Assembly (NCBI GenBank): GCA_000621405.1
Contig: JHYK01000013.1
Location: 1 to 64,000, forward strand
From: Lachnospiraceae bacterium AC3007
GTDB taxonomy: Bacteria > Bacillota > Clostridia > Lachnospirales > Lachnospiraceae
Direction of reading: 5' to 3'
DNA length: 64,000 nucleotides
A program made the translations under genes and the position numbers. Positions 43,256-52,115 of this stretch are shown here, in pieces (position 1 is the stretch's first letter; each line of letters opens with the position of its first letter). The notes under the pieces are model-generated. The model did no database searches. It had not been told where the DNA came from and saw only the letters and a program-made list of their open reading frames with translations.

Positions 43256-44260
43256 ATGTTATTTGCTCCGTCACCGCTCGGTGAAAGAAGACTTCCGGAT
43301 GAAGTACTGAAAAAGGATCATAAAGAGTGTCTTAAGATAGGCCCCTGCGGACTTGGAAAAGAGGCTGTATATCTGGGAAGCCGCTTTTTCAGCCGAAGAT
43401 ACTACCTGACTTATGGCGAGACAGACCGGCTCTACAAAAGGATAGCAATGAGCAGGGGAGGCTTCTCGGGCAAAGGGATCTTCGGCACGATGTCATATCT
43501 GGTGGCTGAATACGGAAAGAACGAGAAGCAGTGCAGCTTCAAGATAGAGACAGATGTAGACAGGCTCCTGTCATGGATAGAGCGGGAGCATCCGGACATA
43601 CATACTCACAGCAAAGAGGCCGAAAAGAGGCTTGAAGAAGCGGAGAGAAAAGAGAAGGCGGGATATATCGACACATTGTCCCCTTCCGCTGATAAAGCAG
43701 TGAAAAGACTGATGAAAGCCAGGGATCATCTGGAGAAGAAAAGGGAGATACCGGACAGACTGTCGGAAGCAGCAAAGAATAAAAGGATAGTGGACGGGAT
43801 AAGCCCCGCCTTAAAGACTGCATCGGTCATCATGGCTGCGATATGTCTTGCGGCCGTTATCATCGGGATAGGTGCAGCCATGGTGAGCAGGCCTTACGGG
43901 ATATATATGGCACTTTTCGGAGGAGTATTCATCATCCTTCTTTTCAACAGCGGACTGCTTCCCAGCAGATGGAACAACCGGAAGAATGCCCTTGCTGAAT
44001 GGAATGCAGCGCTGTCAGCGAGCAGACGGTATACGGGAGAACTGAACGATTTTCCGATCCCGCCGCAGTATGCGCACCCTGTAGTCTGTGACCGGATGAT
44101 AAGAGTCATAAGGCAGGGCAGGGCGGAGACTGCCGGAGAGGCGCTAGGGGTCGTGAAGGATGATCTTAAGGCGCTGAATGCTTCGGTTACGGTGTCTCAG
44201 AAGGAGCATGATGAGGTGGTCGAGGTCAAGCCTATGTTTCTTGTGTGTGATTATGAGTGA
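43256..44260 (+). CDS. Two-TM membrane protein of unknown function, MoxR/VWA operon
   Basis: A 334-residue protein with no recognised family. An N-terminal soluble region of about 180 residues is rich in Lys, Glu and Arg, with a central helical segment (about 115-165) likely to be a coiled coil. Two adjacent TM helices lie at about 182-204 and 212-229, and a C-terminal soluble region follows to the end. The start is set at ATG 43256, since the alternative GTG at 43253 is only 3 bp from GGAGG. It lies 9 bp ahead of the MoxR-type ATPase gene and is the likely membrane partner of that chaperone pair. Confidence 0.82.
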   Translation: MLFAPSPLGERRLPDEVLKKDHKECLKIGPCGLGKEAVYLGSRFFSRRYYLTYGETDRLYKRIAMSRGGFSGKGIFGTMSYLVAEYGKNEKQCSFKIETDVDRLLSWIEREHPDIHTHSKEAEKRLEEAERKEKAGYIDTLSPSADKAVKRLMKARDHLEKKREIPDRLSEAAKNKRIVDGISPALKTASVIMAAICLAAVIIGIGAAMVSRPYGIYMALFGGVFIILLFNSGLLPSRWNNRKNALAEWNAALSASRRYTGELNDFPIPPQYAHPVVCDRMIRVIRQGRAETAGEALGVVKDDLKALNASVTVSQKEHDEVVEVKPMFLVCDYE

Positions 44261-44269
44261 GGTAATGAG

Positions 44270-45190
44270 ATGGGAGTGATCGATTTCCTGAAAGATGAAG
44301 GCGTGGATGAGTCTCTGCTTGAGGGAGTGCGTGAATTCAGAGACAGATATCCTGTGGCGGATGAAAATTCGATCCGTGTGCCAGATCCGGAATACAGATA
44401 TTACGGGCGAAGGATATGGGAGCTTGCCATAGCTGCGATCCTTGCGGGGAAAAATCTGCTTCTTGCAGGACCAAAGGCTACCGGCAAGAATGTGCTCGCG
44501 GAGAATCTTGCGGCATTGTTTTCCCGCCCGATGTGGACTGTCTCGTTTCATATCAATACCGACGCGGCATGGCTTGTGGGCACTGACACATATGACGGGA
44601 ATAAGGTCGTATTCCGTGCAGGTCCGATATACAGATGCGCTGCTGAAGGCGGCTTCGGCGTGCTGGATGAGATCAACATGGCCAAGAACGAGTCACTTGC
44701 CGTGCTCCATGCGGCGCTTGATTTCAGGAGGAGCATAGATATCCCCGGTTATGACAGGATAGCACTGCGTCCCGAGACCAGGTTCATCGCGACCATGAAT
44801 CATGGATACGCCGGCACAAGGGATCTGAATGAAGCGCTCACATCGCGTTTTGTGGTGCTCGATATGCCTTTGATGGCAGAAGACGATCTGGTAAGGCTTA
44901 TCGGTGCAAGATATTCGCATGTGAATCCAAAGATATGCGCTCAGTTCGCGAAACTGTACGGAGAGCTTGAGAAAAAGGCGGAGAGCGGAGAGATCTCTGA
45001 GACTGCGCTGGATCTCAGAGGACTGCTCGATGCTTTTGCTCTGATGGAACAGGGTGTATCGTCAGGTGATGCGCTTTCAATGTGCATCATAGACAAGACC
45101 TTTGACTCTTACGAGAGAGGTCTTATAAGAGATGTGATCAAAGCCAGGATCCCCATGGATCTGACAAGAGATATCGTATTTGAGAAATGA
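44270..45190 (+). CDS. MoxR/AAA_5-type AAA+ ATPase
   Basis: A 306-residue AAA+ ATPase. Walker A is GPKATGKN at residues 67-74; the last position is Asn where Ser or Thr is nearly universal. Walker B is FGVLDEINMA. Sensor 1 lies in RFIATMNHGYAGTRDLNEALTSRFVVLDMP, with the Arg finger region SRF. The helical lid lies toward the C-terminus. AAA_5/MoxR proteins act with VWA-domain proteins as metallochaperones or enzyme activators. It overlaps the VWA gene by 4 bp, so the two are produced together. Confidence 0.92.
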   Translation: MGVIDFLKDEGVDESLLEGVREFRDRYPVADENSIRVPDPEYRYYGRRIWELAIAAILAGKNLLLAGPKATGKNVLAENLAALFSRPMWTVSFHINTDAAWLVGTDTYDGNKVVFRAGPIYRCAAEGGFGVLDEINMAKNESLAVLHAALDFRRSIDIPGYDRIALRPETRFIATMNHGYAGTRDLNEALTSRFVVLDMPLMAEDDLVRLIGARYSHVNPKICAQFAKLYGELEKKAESGEISETALDLRGLLDAFALMEQGVSSGDALSMCIIDKTFDSYERGLIRDVIKARIPMDLTRDIVFEK

Positions 45191-46905
45191 TAAAAAAGAA
45201 CCCTTCTGCAAATGAAAGACGCTCCAGGAACATCATCTGGAACGCTGCGGGATCTTATGATATAGAGCCGTATTTTCTGGCTTATTTTCCTGACGGCACT
45301 CAGGATCTGTATCTTGACATGATCATCGGCCTTGCCTATAAATGGTTCGACATGGACAGACTGTCGGACTTTTTTTCGCGCTATGAGCATGTAAGGAGGG
45401 CCGAGGAATTTGATGCCATGCTGTGGCTCGGACTTGAGAACTGTCTCTTCGAGAAGGAGCTTCCCGGACGCCCCGTCATGAGGTCTCTCAGGCATGAGAG
45501 GGGAGAACTCTTCTTTGAAAACAGAGAGGGTCTTTCCAGACAGCAGATGATGTACCAGAGCATGCCTTTATTTACACAGCAGGAAGCGCGCTGGGCAGAT
45601 GCATGCGGCAGGAAGAGACCTGTCATGAGTCTTCGCGAAAAGAGGATATCGGAGAGGTTGAGGTTTGAGGGAAGCCTGGATACTGAGGGTGTGACAGAGA
45701 GGATGAGGGATTTTCTGAAGGAGTATTACAGATTCGACCCGTATGATGTCAAAAATACTTCCGGGACATCACATCCGCTGTCTTTTTTATTCAGACGGGA
45801 GCATAAGAGAAAGGATACCTTCCTGCTCAGAGCAGGGGAGATATATAAAGGACACCCCAAGGCAGTCTCGCTTCACCATGACGGTCTCGGAAGATTTGCG
45901 GGTATCAGCAAAGAAGACACCGGGTACATAAGGGATGTATTCGGAGAGTGCATCCTGCCGGAAAGGGAGATGAACCGCTTCGAAAACGAGGTGTGTACCG
46001 GCGATGATGCTCCTGCACGGATATGGATATCAAAAAAGAGCCCAGCAGAGAGACCGGCGAAAAAAGAGACTGCGGAGATCATAGGGAAGAGACTCAGGCA
46101 GAAGGAGAAGAATGATGCATATCTTAAAGAGCATTCCATGATGGTAAGGAGCAGCATCAGGGCGCTGAAAGCTCATATGGATACAGCTCTTTCGTCCTTC
46201 TTAAGGCCGCTTCCCGAGAAAGCAAAGACCGGAGCGCTTATGAGCAGTCAGGCATACAGACTGCCGGTACTTAATGATCCGAGAGTATTCTTAAAGGACG
46301 GAGACGAGATCGAAGCAGGGATAGTCGCAGACATACTTCTTGATGCATCCCAGTCCAGGATGCATGCACAGGAGAGCATAGCGGCAGAGGCCTATATCAT
46401 AGCATCAAGTCTGGTATCACTCGGCATACCGGTGCGTGTTATGACGTTCAGGAGTATAAGAGGATATACGGTGCTCGAGGTATTAAAGGAGACAGCGGAA
46501 AAAGACTGCTCCGGTGTGATGTCATATTATGCCGGAGGATGGAACAGGGACAGTCTTGCGATAAAAACAGCCGGAAGTTACGCTCCGCAGGGCATCACGG
46601 GAGGGACGACGAGGCTCATGCTCGTGCTCACCGATGCCAATCCGAATGATTCCACTCCGGTAGGCAGGGATGGACTCAGATCATCTGCAGAGTATGAAGG
46701 CATCATAGCCGTAAAGGATACTGAAGAGGCGGTCATTGAGCTTAAAGACAAGGGCATACGTACGGGGGCTGTATTCCACGGCAATCCTGCTCATCTTTGC
46801 AATGCCCAGCAGATATACGGCAATGATTATGTCCAGATCAGGAACGTGAATCAGCTTGCCCGCGGAGCGGGAACGCTGCTCTTAAAGCTCATCTGCACGG
46901 AGTGA
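45187..46905 (+). CDS. VWA-domain protein, CobT/NorD-like partner of MoxR ATPase
   Basis: A 572-residue cytoplasmic protein. The N-terminal 370 residues are helical, charged and family-specific. The C-terminal VWA domain has an intact MIDAS: Asp386-x-Ser388-x-Ser390 (LLDASQS), a mid-domain Thr region, and LVLTDANPND. The overall layout matches NorD/CobT/CoxE-type VWA proteins that act with MoxR ATPases in metal insertion or complex activation. No nitric oxide reductase or cobaltochelatase genes are present, so the client is unknown. Confidence 0.9.
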   Translation: MIKKNPSANERRSRNIIWNAAGSYDIEPYFLAYFPDGTQDLYLDMIIGLAYKWFDMDRLSDFFSRYEHVRRAEEFDAMLWLGLENCLFEKELPGRPVMRSLRHERGELFFENREGLSRQQMMYQSMPLFTQQEARWADACGRKRPVMSLREKRISERLRFEGSLDTEGVTERMRDFLKEYYRFDPYDVKNTSGTSHPLSFLFRREHKRKDTFLLRAGEIYKGHPKAVSLHHDGLGRFAGISKEDTGYIRDVFGECILPEREMNRFENEVCTGDDAPARIWISKKSPAERPAKKETAEIIGKRLRQKEKNDAYLKEHSMMVRSSIRALKAHMDTALSSFLRPLPEKAKTGALMSSQAYRLPVLNDPRVFLKDGDEIEAGIVADILLDASQSRMHAQESIAAEAYIIASSLVSLGIPVRVMTFRSIRGYTVLEVLKETAEKDCSGVMSYYAGGWNRDSLAIKTAGSYAPQGITGGTTRLMLVLTDANPNDSTPVGRDGLRSSAEYEGIIAVKDTEEAVIELKDKGIRTGAVFHGNPAHLCNAQQIYGNDYVQIRNVNQLARGAGTLLLKLICTE

Positions 46906-47232
46906 TCACTCCTTTGGAGTTTTTCTGAGCGCTGCATCCATCAGGACATTTTCTTCGATCTCTGCTACTATGCCGTCTTTTTTCAGGATATCCGAGGCTC
47001 TTTCTTCGTCGCCTTCGATGACCTTGACCCAGTATATGTCACGATCGATCCTGCCGCCGGGACCGAAATCCCTGGGGTCCAGCTTGGCGCCGCAGCCTCC
47101 TCCCGTCACAGTCTCCTGAAAATAATGTCCGGCCTTAAAGCCCTTCAGTCCCGCGGCCTTTAAGGATCTCTTTATCTCCTCCCAGGTCGCGCGGTCTCTT
47201 TTTTTGTATATGGTCACTCTTTTTTCAAACAT
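46906..47232 (-). CDS. Conserved small protein of unknown function
   Basis: A 108-residue soluble protein, not recognised. It opens MFEKRVTIYKKRDRATWEEIKRSL and has a glycine-rich centre (VTGGGCGAKLDPRDFGPGGRIDRDIYWVKV) and an acidic C-terminal half with the pattern DILKKDGIVAEIEEN. The ends resemble ferredoxin-fold signal-transducing domains (DUF2007-like), which is only a suggestion. The start at 47232 is chosen because AAAGGA lies 8-9 bp upstream; an ATG at 47241 abuts that site. It ends exactly where the VWA gene ends (convergent). Confidence 0.75.
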   Translation of the reverse strand: MFEKRVTIYKKRDRATWEEIKRSLKAAGLKGFKAGHYFQETVTGGGCGAKLDPRDFGPGGRIDRDIYWVKVIEGDEERASDILKKDGIVAEIEENVLMDAALRKTPKE

Positions 47233-47319
47233 GGTGCACATCCTTTCCGGCAGCTTACGCTTCTATCATATGACATACAATGGATAAGGTAAAGAAAAAC
47301 CGGTCAGGGCCCGGACATG

Positions 47320-47349
47320 TTGAAATATCGTTACTTTTTGGAGTAAAAT
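47320..47349 (+). promoter_or_regulatory. Predicted promoter of PAS-GGDEF gene, very close to the start codon
   Basis: TTGAAA (47320-47325), 18-bp spacer, TAAAAT (47344-47349). Transcription would start about 6-7 bp later, essentially at the ATG at 47356. Confidence 0.55.
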
Positions 47350-47355
47350 ACATCT

Positions 47356-48774
47356 ATGGAGATGACGGTCGAACTCTTTGACAGCATTATAAATACCTCG
47401 CAGGACTGCGTATTCTGGAAGGATAAAGACAGGAGGTTCCTGGGGGTCAATCAGGCATTTCTTGATTTCTACGGCTTTGATTCTGCCGATGTACTGATAG
47501 GCAAGACGGATGAGGATATGGGATGGCACTCCGACCCCGAGCCATATAAGCAGGACGAACTCAGAGTCCTTGCGGGCAGGAGCACGTATAAGGTTCAGGG
47601 GAAATGTATCATCCGTGGAGAAGAGAGGGATATCATCGCTTCCAAGCGTCCTCTGTATGACGACGGGCAGATAGTCGGCCTCGTGGGAAGCTTTGTGGAT
47701 ATCACTGATGTATTGCGCCGTAAAAACGGACTCGGAGGCGGCCAGGTAGTATACAGCATCGATAACCTGAGGAAGTTTGCCTTTTTCGACAGGATCATAG
47801 ATGAGATAGGTCTCGATGAGATACTCGATCCCCTGACCGGAGTGCTCTCACGTGCTTATTCGGTCAAATTCGTAAGATCGCTGATAGCGGAGGGCAGGCC
47901 CTTTACATTTTCCATGATCGATCTGGACAATTTCAAGCACATCAATGACAGCTTCGGTCACGGCGCCGGAGACGAGGTCCTGAAGAAGGTTGCGAAGTCT
48001 ATTGCAGACGCTTCCGACGGCTTCGGACTGGCGGGAAGATTCGGAGGGGATGAGCTGCTGCTGATAGATCTTAAGAACATATCACAGGAGGATAAGAAAG
48101 CGTTCTTTGAAAGCCTCTTTAACGATTCCGGCGTCTTTCGCAATATCATGAGATTTGATAACGGTGAGTCGCTTATCACAGGCACTGCCGGGAGCGCCAC
48201 CTATCCCGATGATGCCTTCGAGTATGAGAGCCTTTTCAATATCATCGACAAGATGCTCTATCTCGGTAAGAGCAGGGGACGTAACTGCTTTACGATATAT
48301 GACAGCGAAAAGCACAGCAATATAGAGACCACGCAGATAGCAAGGCGGAGTATATTTGAAGACATGCGTGACCTGAGGCTTGATACCGAAAAGGAAAAAG
48401 ACTTTGAGGGGAAGCTTAAGGCAGCGCTCCCACGCCTTTGTGAGATCTTAAAGATCAGTGATCTGTATTATGTCCTTGATGACGGAAGGCTGAGGGGAGT
48501 AAATGATAAAAGCCTTGATGAGCCGGCCGGGGATATATCCGGGCTCGTGAAGGACGATCTATATTCCGGGGCCATCTCCGATCAGGTGAGAGATGATTCT
48601 CCCGAGCTTTTCAGTGCCCTTACGGGCAGAGGTTTTGAGTCCGTTCTTATTTCCCGTATCAGGAGCAATGATCAGATACAGGGATATCTAATATGCGCCG
48701 TGAAAAGGATCAACCGCATCTGGCAGGAGACAGAATGCGCCATCCTGTACTATTTTGCAGGGCTTCTTATCTGA
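47356..48774 (+). CDS. PAS-GGDEF diguanylate cyclase with C-terminal GAF-like domain
   Basis: A 472-residue soluble protein. A PAS domain spans about 1-118 (VFWKDKDRRFLGVNQAFLDFYGF, ending VGLVGSFVDITD). The GGDEF domain spans about 150-310 with the motif GGDEL at 230-234 and substrate helix LDNFKHINDSFGHGAGD. The Phe-to-Leu change at the fifth position occurs in some active cyclases. No RxxD site is visible. Residues about 335-472 form an additional GAF-like alpha/beta domain. No canonical ribosome site lies at normal distance. It is monocistronic. Confidence 0.88.
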   Translation: MEMTVELFDSIINTSQDCVFWKDKDRRFLGVNQAFLDFYGFDSADVLIGKTDEDMGWHSDPEPYKQDELRVLAGRSTYKVQGKCIIRGEERDIIASKRPLYDDGQIVGLVGSFVDITDVLRRKNGLGGGQVVYSIDNLRKFAFFDRIIDEIGLDEILDPLTGVLSRAYSVKFVRSLIAEGRPFTFSMIDLDNFKHINDSFGHGAGDEVLKKVAKSIADASDGFGLAGRFGGDELLLIDLKNISQEDKKAFFESLFNDSGVFRNIMRFDNGESLITGTAGSATYPDDAFEYESLFNIIDKMLYLGKSRGRNCFTIYDSEKHSNIETTQIARRSIFEDMRDLRLDTEKEKDFEGKLKAALPRLCEILKISDLYYVLDDGRLRGVNDKSLDEPAGDISGLVKDDLYSGAISDQVRDDSPELFSALTGRGFESVLISRIRSNDQIQGYLICAVKRINRIWQETECAILYYFAGLLI

Positions 48775-48840
48775 CACTTCCCGTCTTTTGGAGCTGGGGT
48801 TGAATGCCTTTGTCCAAAAGTCTTTTCCGACTGAGATATT

Positions 48841-48868
48841 TTGCTACAGACTGTGGTTATGGTATAAT
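48841..48868 (+). promoter_or_regulatory. Promoter of the asp23-to-recN operon
   Basis: TTGCTA (48841-48846), 16-bp spacer, TATAAT (48863-48868); the first gene starts at 48928 after GGAGGG. Confidence 0.75.
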
Positions 48869-48927
48869 TTTAATTTAGTCGGATTTCGATGACAGTAATA
48901 AAAAGATCATAGATCTGGAGGGTTATC

Positions 48928-49338
48928 ATGGCTACAAAAAAAGAGGCTTCTGTAGAGAAAAAGAACAAGGTCCATACGCTGGACGCCACAAATACCGGTG
49001 AGGTCAAGATCGCCGATGAAGTATTCTGCTCCATAGCAGCCATAGCTGCCGGAGAGGTCGAGGGCGTATCCGCCATGACAGGGAACATAAGCGAGAAGTT
49101 CATGAACACCGTAGGACTGCGTAGCGGCGCCGGCTCTGGAGTCAGGGTCGATGTGGCAGGCAATATGGTCAGGATCGACATAGCACTGGTGATCAAGTAC
49201 GGTCACAATGTGATGGAGACCAGCCGCAAGGTTCAGGATAAGGTCAAGAACTCGATCGAGACCATGACAGGACTTAATGTCACCGATGTGAACATAAGGA
49301 TCACCGGTGTGAATAATGAGTTAAGGTCGGATAAATGA
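48928..49338 (+). CDS. Asp23/Gls24 family envelope stress response protein
   Basis: A 136-residue Asp23/Gls24 (DUF322, YloU-like) protein. Seen: GEVKIADEVFCSIAAIAAGEVEGVSAMTG, IDIALVIKYGHNVMETSRKVQDKVKNSIETMTGLNVTDVNI spread across the domain. It is a small soluble protein that localises to the membrane periphery in relatives. It opens the conserved Firmicutes operon and overlaps nusB by 4 bp. Confidence 0.93.
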   Translation: MATKKEASVEKKNKVHTLDATNTGEVKIADEVFCSIAAIAAGEVEGVSAMTGNISEKFMNTVGLRSGAGSGVRVDVAGNMVRIDIALVIKYGHNVMETSRKVQDKVKNSIETMTGLNVTDVNIRITGVNNELRSDK

Positions 49339-49748
49339 TAGGCCGGAGCGCCATAAGAGAACATGTATTTGTGCTTTTATTCGAGTCCATGTTCAATACC
49401 GAAGAAGAGATGAAGGAGCAGGTAACCTCGTATTTTGAGGGACTTGACGATCCGGTGGATGAGGAGAGCATATCTTACATCACGGACAGATTCTTTCAGA
49501 TCGTTGAGAAGCTCGAGGGTATCGATGATAAGATCAGCGAGAAGAGTTCCGGATGGAAGATAAACAGGATCGGCAAGGTCGAACTTTCGATCCTCCGACT
49601 GGCGCTCTTTGAGATGTTGTATGACGATGTCCCCGAGGGAGTCGCCATCAACGAGGCTGTGGAGCTTGCCAAAAAGTACGGCCAGGATCAGGCCGGATCA
49701 TTCGTGAACGGTGTTCTGGCAAAGTTCACCGATGAAAGAAATGGCTAA
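49335..49748 (+). CDS. nusB: Transcription antitermination factor NusB
   Basis: A 137-residue all-helical RNA-binding protein for rRNA antitermination (boxA binding with NusE/S10). Seen: N-terminal RSAIREHVFVLLFESMFN, C-terminal INRIGKVELSILRLALFEMLYDDVPEGVAINEAVELAKKYG and SFVNGVLAKF. It overlaps asp23 by 4 bp and xseA by 8 bp. Confidence 0.96.
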   Translation: MIGRSAIREHVFVLLFESMFNTEEEMKEQVTSYFEGLDDPVDEESISYITDRFFQIVEKLEGIDDKISEKSSGWKINRIGKVELSILRLALFEMLYDDVPEGVAINEAVELAKKYGQDQAGSFVNGVLAKFTDERNG

Positions 49749-51012
49749 GACTTATTCCGTAAGTGAGATCACATCATATATCAGCAGAGTCCTGAAAGCG
49801 GACCCTATGCTTTCTTCCGTTTCTGTAGACGGTGAACTCTCCAACGTCAAATATCATGCATCGGGACATATTTACTTTACCTTAAAGGACAAGGATGCCC
49901 AGCTTAAGGGAGTGATGTTCAAGAGTGATGCCGGATCCCTCTCCGTAAAGCTTAAGGAAGGCATGAAGGTCGAGGTCACAGGACGGATCGCGGTATATGA
50001 AGCGGGCGGGGCCTACCAGATATATGCAAAGGAAATAAAGGAAGCGGGCAAAGGAGAACTCTATGAGAAGTTCCTCAAACTCAAGGCAGAGCTCGAAGAA
50101 AGAGGGATGTTTTCGGATGAGTATAAAAAGCCTGTCCCCGTGTATATCAGGCGGCTTGGAGTGGTAACGGCTCCTACAGGCGCCGCAGTAAGAGATATAA
50201 TCAATATCACAAGACGAAGGAATCCGTTCGTCGAGATAGTGCTCTATCCTGCGCAGGTACAGGGTAACGGAGCAGCAGAGTCCGTGGCCAGAGGGATCGA
50301 GGTCCTTAACAGAGCAGGGGTCGATGTGATAATAGCCGGCAGGGGTGGCGGATCCATCGAGGATCTGTGGGCCTTCAACGAAGAGACGGTCGCTTCGGCG
50401 ATCTTTAATTCCGTGACACCGGTCATATCGGCAGTGGGGCATGAGACGGATACGACCATAGCAGATTACGTGGCTGACCTCAGAGCGCCGACTCCTTCCG
50501 CGGCAGCCGAGCTTGCGGTCTTTGACTACAGCAGGTTTGCCGATGAGCTGGAGGCATACAGATCGGCACTTTTTGACAGGGCGATGAGGTCTGTATCCGC
50601 ATCAAGGCTCAAGCTTAAAGAGCGCGAGAGCACGCTCAGAAAGCAAAGACCGGATCTCGTCATAGCCGATAAAAGGATGAGGCTTGCGGATATCGAGACG
50701 AATATGCGTCAGATGATGTCAAAAAGACTTGTATCTGCCGGGGACCGACTGACGGATGCAAGGCGCGGGATGAGCGATGCCATGCAGCGAAAGCTCATGA
50801 ATGACAGGCACAGGCTTATGATACTGTCAGAGAAGCTTAAGGGAGTGTCACCGCATGAGAAGCTGACCCAGGGATATTCATATGTGATGGATAAGGACGG
50901 CAGGAATGTCAGAGATGTCGACAGATTGCACGTGGACGATATGATCATCATTCAGATGAAGAACGGGAGTGTGGAAGCAGATGTCAGAAGCATCAAAAAA
51001 AATGACGATTGA
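49741..51012 (+). CDS. xseA: Exodeoxyribonuclease VII large subunit
   Basis: A 423-residue subunit. An N-terminal OB-fold (YSVSEITSYISRVLKADPMLSSVSVDGELSN, HIYFTLKDKDAQLKGVMF) is followed by the catalytic core with RLGVVTAPTGAAVRDIINITRRRNP, AGRGGGSIEDLWAFNEE and GHETDTTIADYVADLRAPTPSAAAEL, then a long coiled coil. The enzyme degrades single-stranded DNA. The start at ATG 49741 (GAAAG upstream) is preferred; 49732 is an alternative three codons earlier. It overlaps nusB by 8 bp and xseB by about 32 bp. Confidence 0.96.
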   Translation: MAKTYSVSEITSYISRVLKADPMLSSVSVDGELSNVKYHASGHIYFTLKDKDAQLKGVMFKSDAGSLSVKLKEGMKVEVTGRIAVYEAGGAYQIYAKEIKEAGKGELYEKFLKLKAELEERGMFSDEYKKPVPVYIRRLGVVTAPTGAAVRDIINITRRRNPFVEIVLYPAQVQGNGAAESVARGIEVLNRAGVDVIIAGRGGGSIEDLWAFNEETVASAIFNSVTPVISAVGHETDTTIADYVADLRAPTPSAAAELAVFDYSRFADELEAYRSALFDRAMRSVSASRLKLKERESTLRKQRPDLVIADKRMRLADIETNMRQMMSKRLVSAGDRLTDARRGMSDAMQRKLMNDRHRLMILSEKLKGVSPHEKLTQGYSYVMDKDGRNVRDVDRLHVDDMIIIQMKNGSVEADVRSIKKNDD

Positions 51013-51202
51013 AGAGAGCTTTGAGTACCTTGATGAAGTGATAGGCAGGATGGAAGATCCGGATGTCACTCTGGAGGAATCATTTACCCTCTACGAAAAG
51101 GGAATGAAAGTACTGCGTGATACCACGAATGCTATCGATGAGGTAGAGAAGAGTATCAAGCTCATAGATGATGAAGGAAAAACGGAGGATTTTGATGAGT
51201 GA
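50981..51202 (+). CDS. xseB: Exodeoxyribonuclease VII small subunit
   Basis: A 73-residue helical subunit. Seen: MTIEESFEYLDEVIGRMEDPDVTLEESFTLYEKGMKVLRD spread over the chain, the standard XseB pattern. The start at 50981 is preferred over an in-frame GTG at 50969. It overlaps xseA by about 32 bp and the ispA start by 8 bp. Confidence 0.95.
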   Translation: MSEASKKMTIEESFEYLDEVIGRMEDPDVTLEESFTLYEKGMKVLRDTTNAIDEVEKSIKLIDDEGKTEDFDE

Positions 51203-52088
51203 TTCTTTGATGAAGGTCGCCCAGTTGAAGGCTGACGACATCATATTCAAATACCTTCCGGAGGAAAAGGGGTATCCCACGACTGTGATATCTGCGATGA
51301 ACTACTCCGTGAAGGCCGGCGGTAAGAGGATCCGTCCGATATTCATGTACGAGACCTTTAAGCTCTTCGACGGAGAGGGCGAGGTGGTGGAGCCTTTCAT
51401 GGCAGCCATCGAGATGATACATAACTATTCACTCGTGCACGATGATCTGGAAGCGATGGATAATGACGAATTCAGACGCGGGCGCAAGACCACTCACGTG
51501 ATCTACGGAGAAGGCATGGCAGTTCTTGCGGGCGACGGGCTTTTAAACCTTGCATTCGAGACTGCGCTTAAGGCATTTGATGTGCCGGGTGCTAAGAAGG
51601 ATCGGGTTGTCAAGGCCCTTAAGATCCTGGCTGACAAATCAGGACTGTACGGCATGCTGGGAGGACAGGCCTGCGACGTGGATGCTGAAGAGAAGAAGAG
51701 GATGATCGGCCTCGATGAGCTTATCTACATTCATGAGAATAAGACCGGAGCCCTGATACAGGCAGCCATGATGATAGGAGCCTGCCTTGCAGGGGCGAAG
51801 AAGGCTGAGCTCGATAAGATATCGGAGATCGCACTGCTTGTCGGCACTGCTTTCCAGATAGAGGATGACGTGCTGGATGTGGAAGGAGACGAGAAACTCA
51901 TCGGTAAGCGCGTGGGCTCTGACGAGAAAAACAACAAGACAACCTACGTTACGCTGAAGGGTCTCGAACAGGCCAAAGAAGACGCTAAGGAGATGTCTGA
52001 AAAAGCCATCAGACTGTATGACGGTCTCGACAGGGAAAATGATTTCCTTCGCGAACTCATCATCTCCATGATCGGAAGGACCAGTTAA
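51195..52088 (+). CDS. ispA: Polyprenyl (farnesyl) diphosphate synthase
   Basis: A 297-residue short-chain prenyltransferase. Seen: AGGKRIRP, first aspartate-rich motif VHDDLEAMDNDEFRRG (DDxxxxD), GGQACDVDAE, KTGALI, and second motif IEDDVLDVEGD. It condenses IPP with DMAPP/GPP to FPP. The start at 51195 is chosen because GGAGG lies 6-7 bp upstream. It is directly followed by dxs, so both ends of isoprenoid supply sit in one operon. Confidence 0.95.
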   Translation: MSDSLMKVAQLKADDIIFKYLPEEKGYPTTVISAMNYSVKAGGKRIRPIFMYETFKLFDGEGEVVEPFMAAIEMIHNYSLVHDDLEAMDNDEFRRGRKTTHVIYGEGMAVLAGDGLLNLAFETALKAFDVPGAKKDRVVKALKILADKSGLYGMLGGQACDVDAEEKKRMIGLDELIYIHENKTGALIQAAMMIGACLAGAKKAELDKISEIALLVGTAFQIEDDVLDVEGDEKLIGKRVGSDEKNNKTTYVTLKGLEQAKEDAKEMSEKAIRLYDGLDRENDFLRELIISMIGRTS

Positions 52089-52115
52089 AAGAAATATACA
52101 GGACGGTGTTTATCA

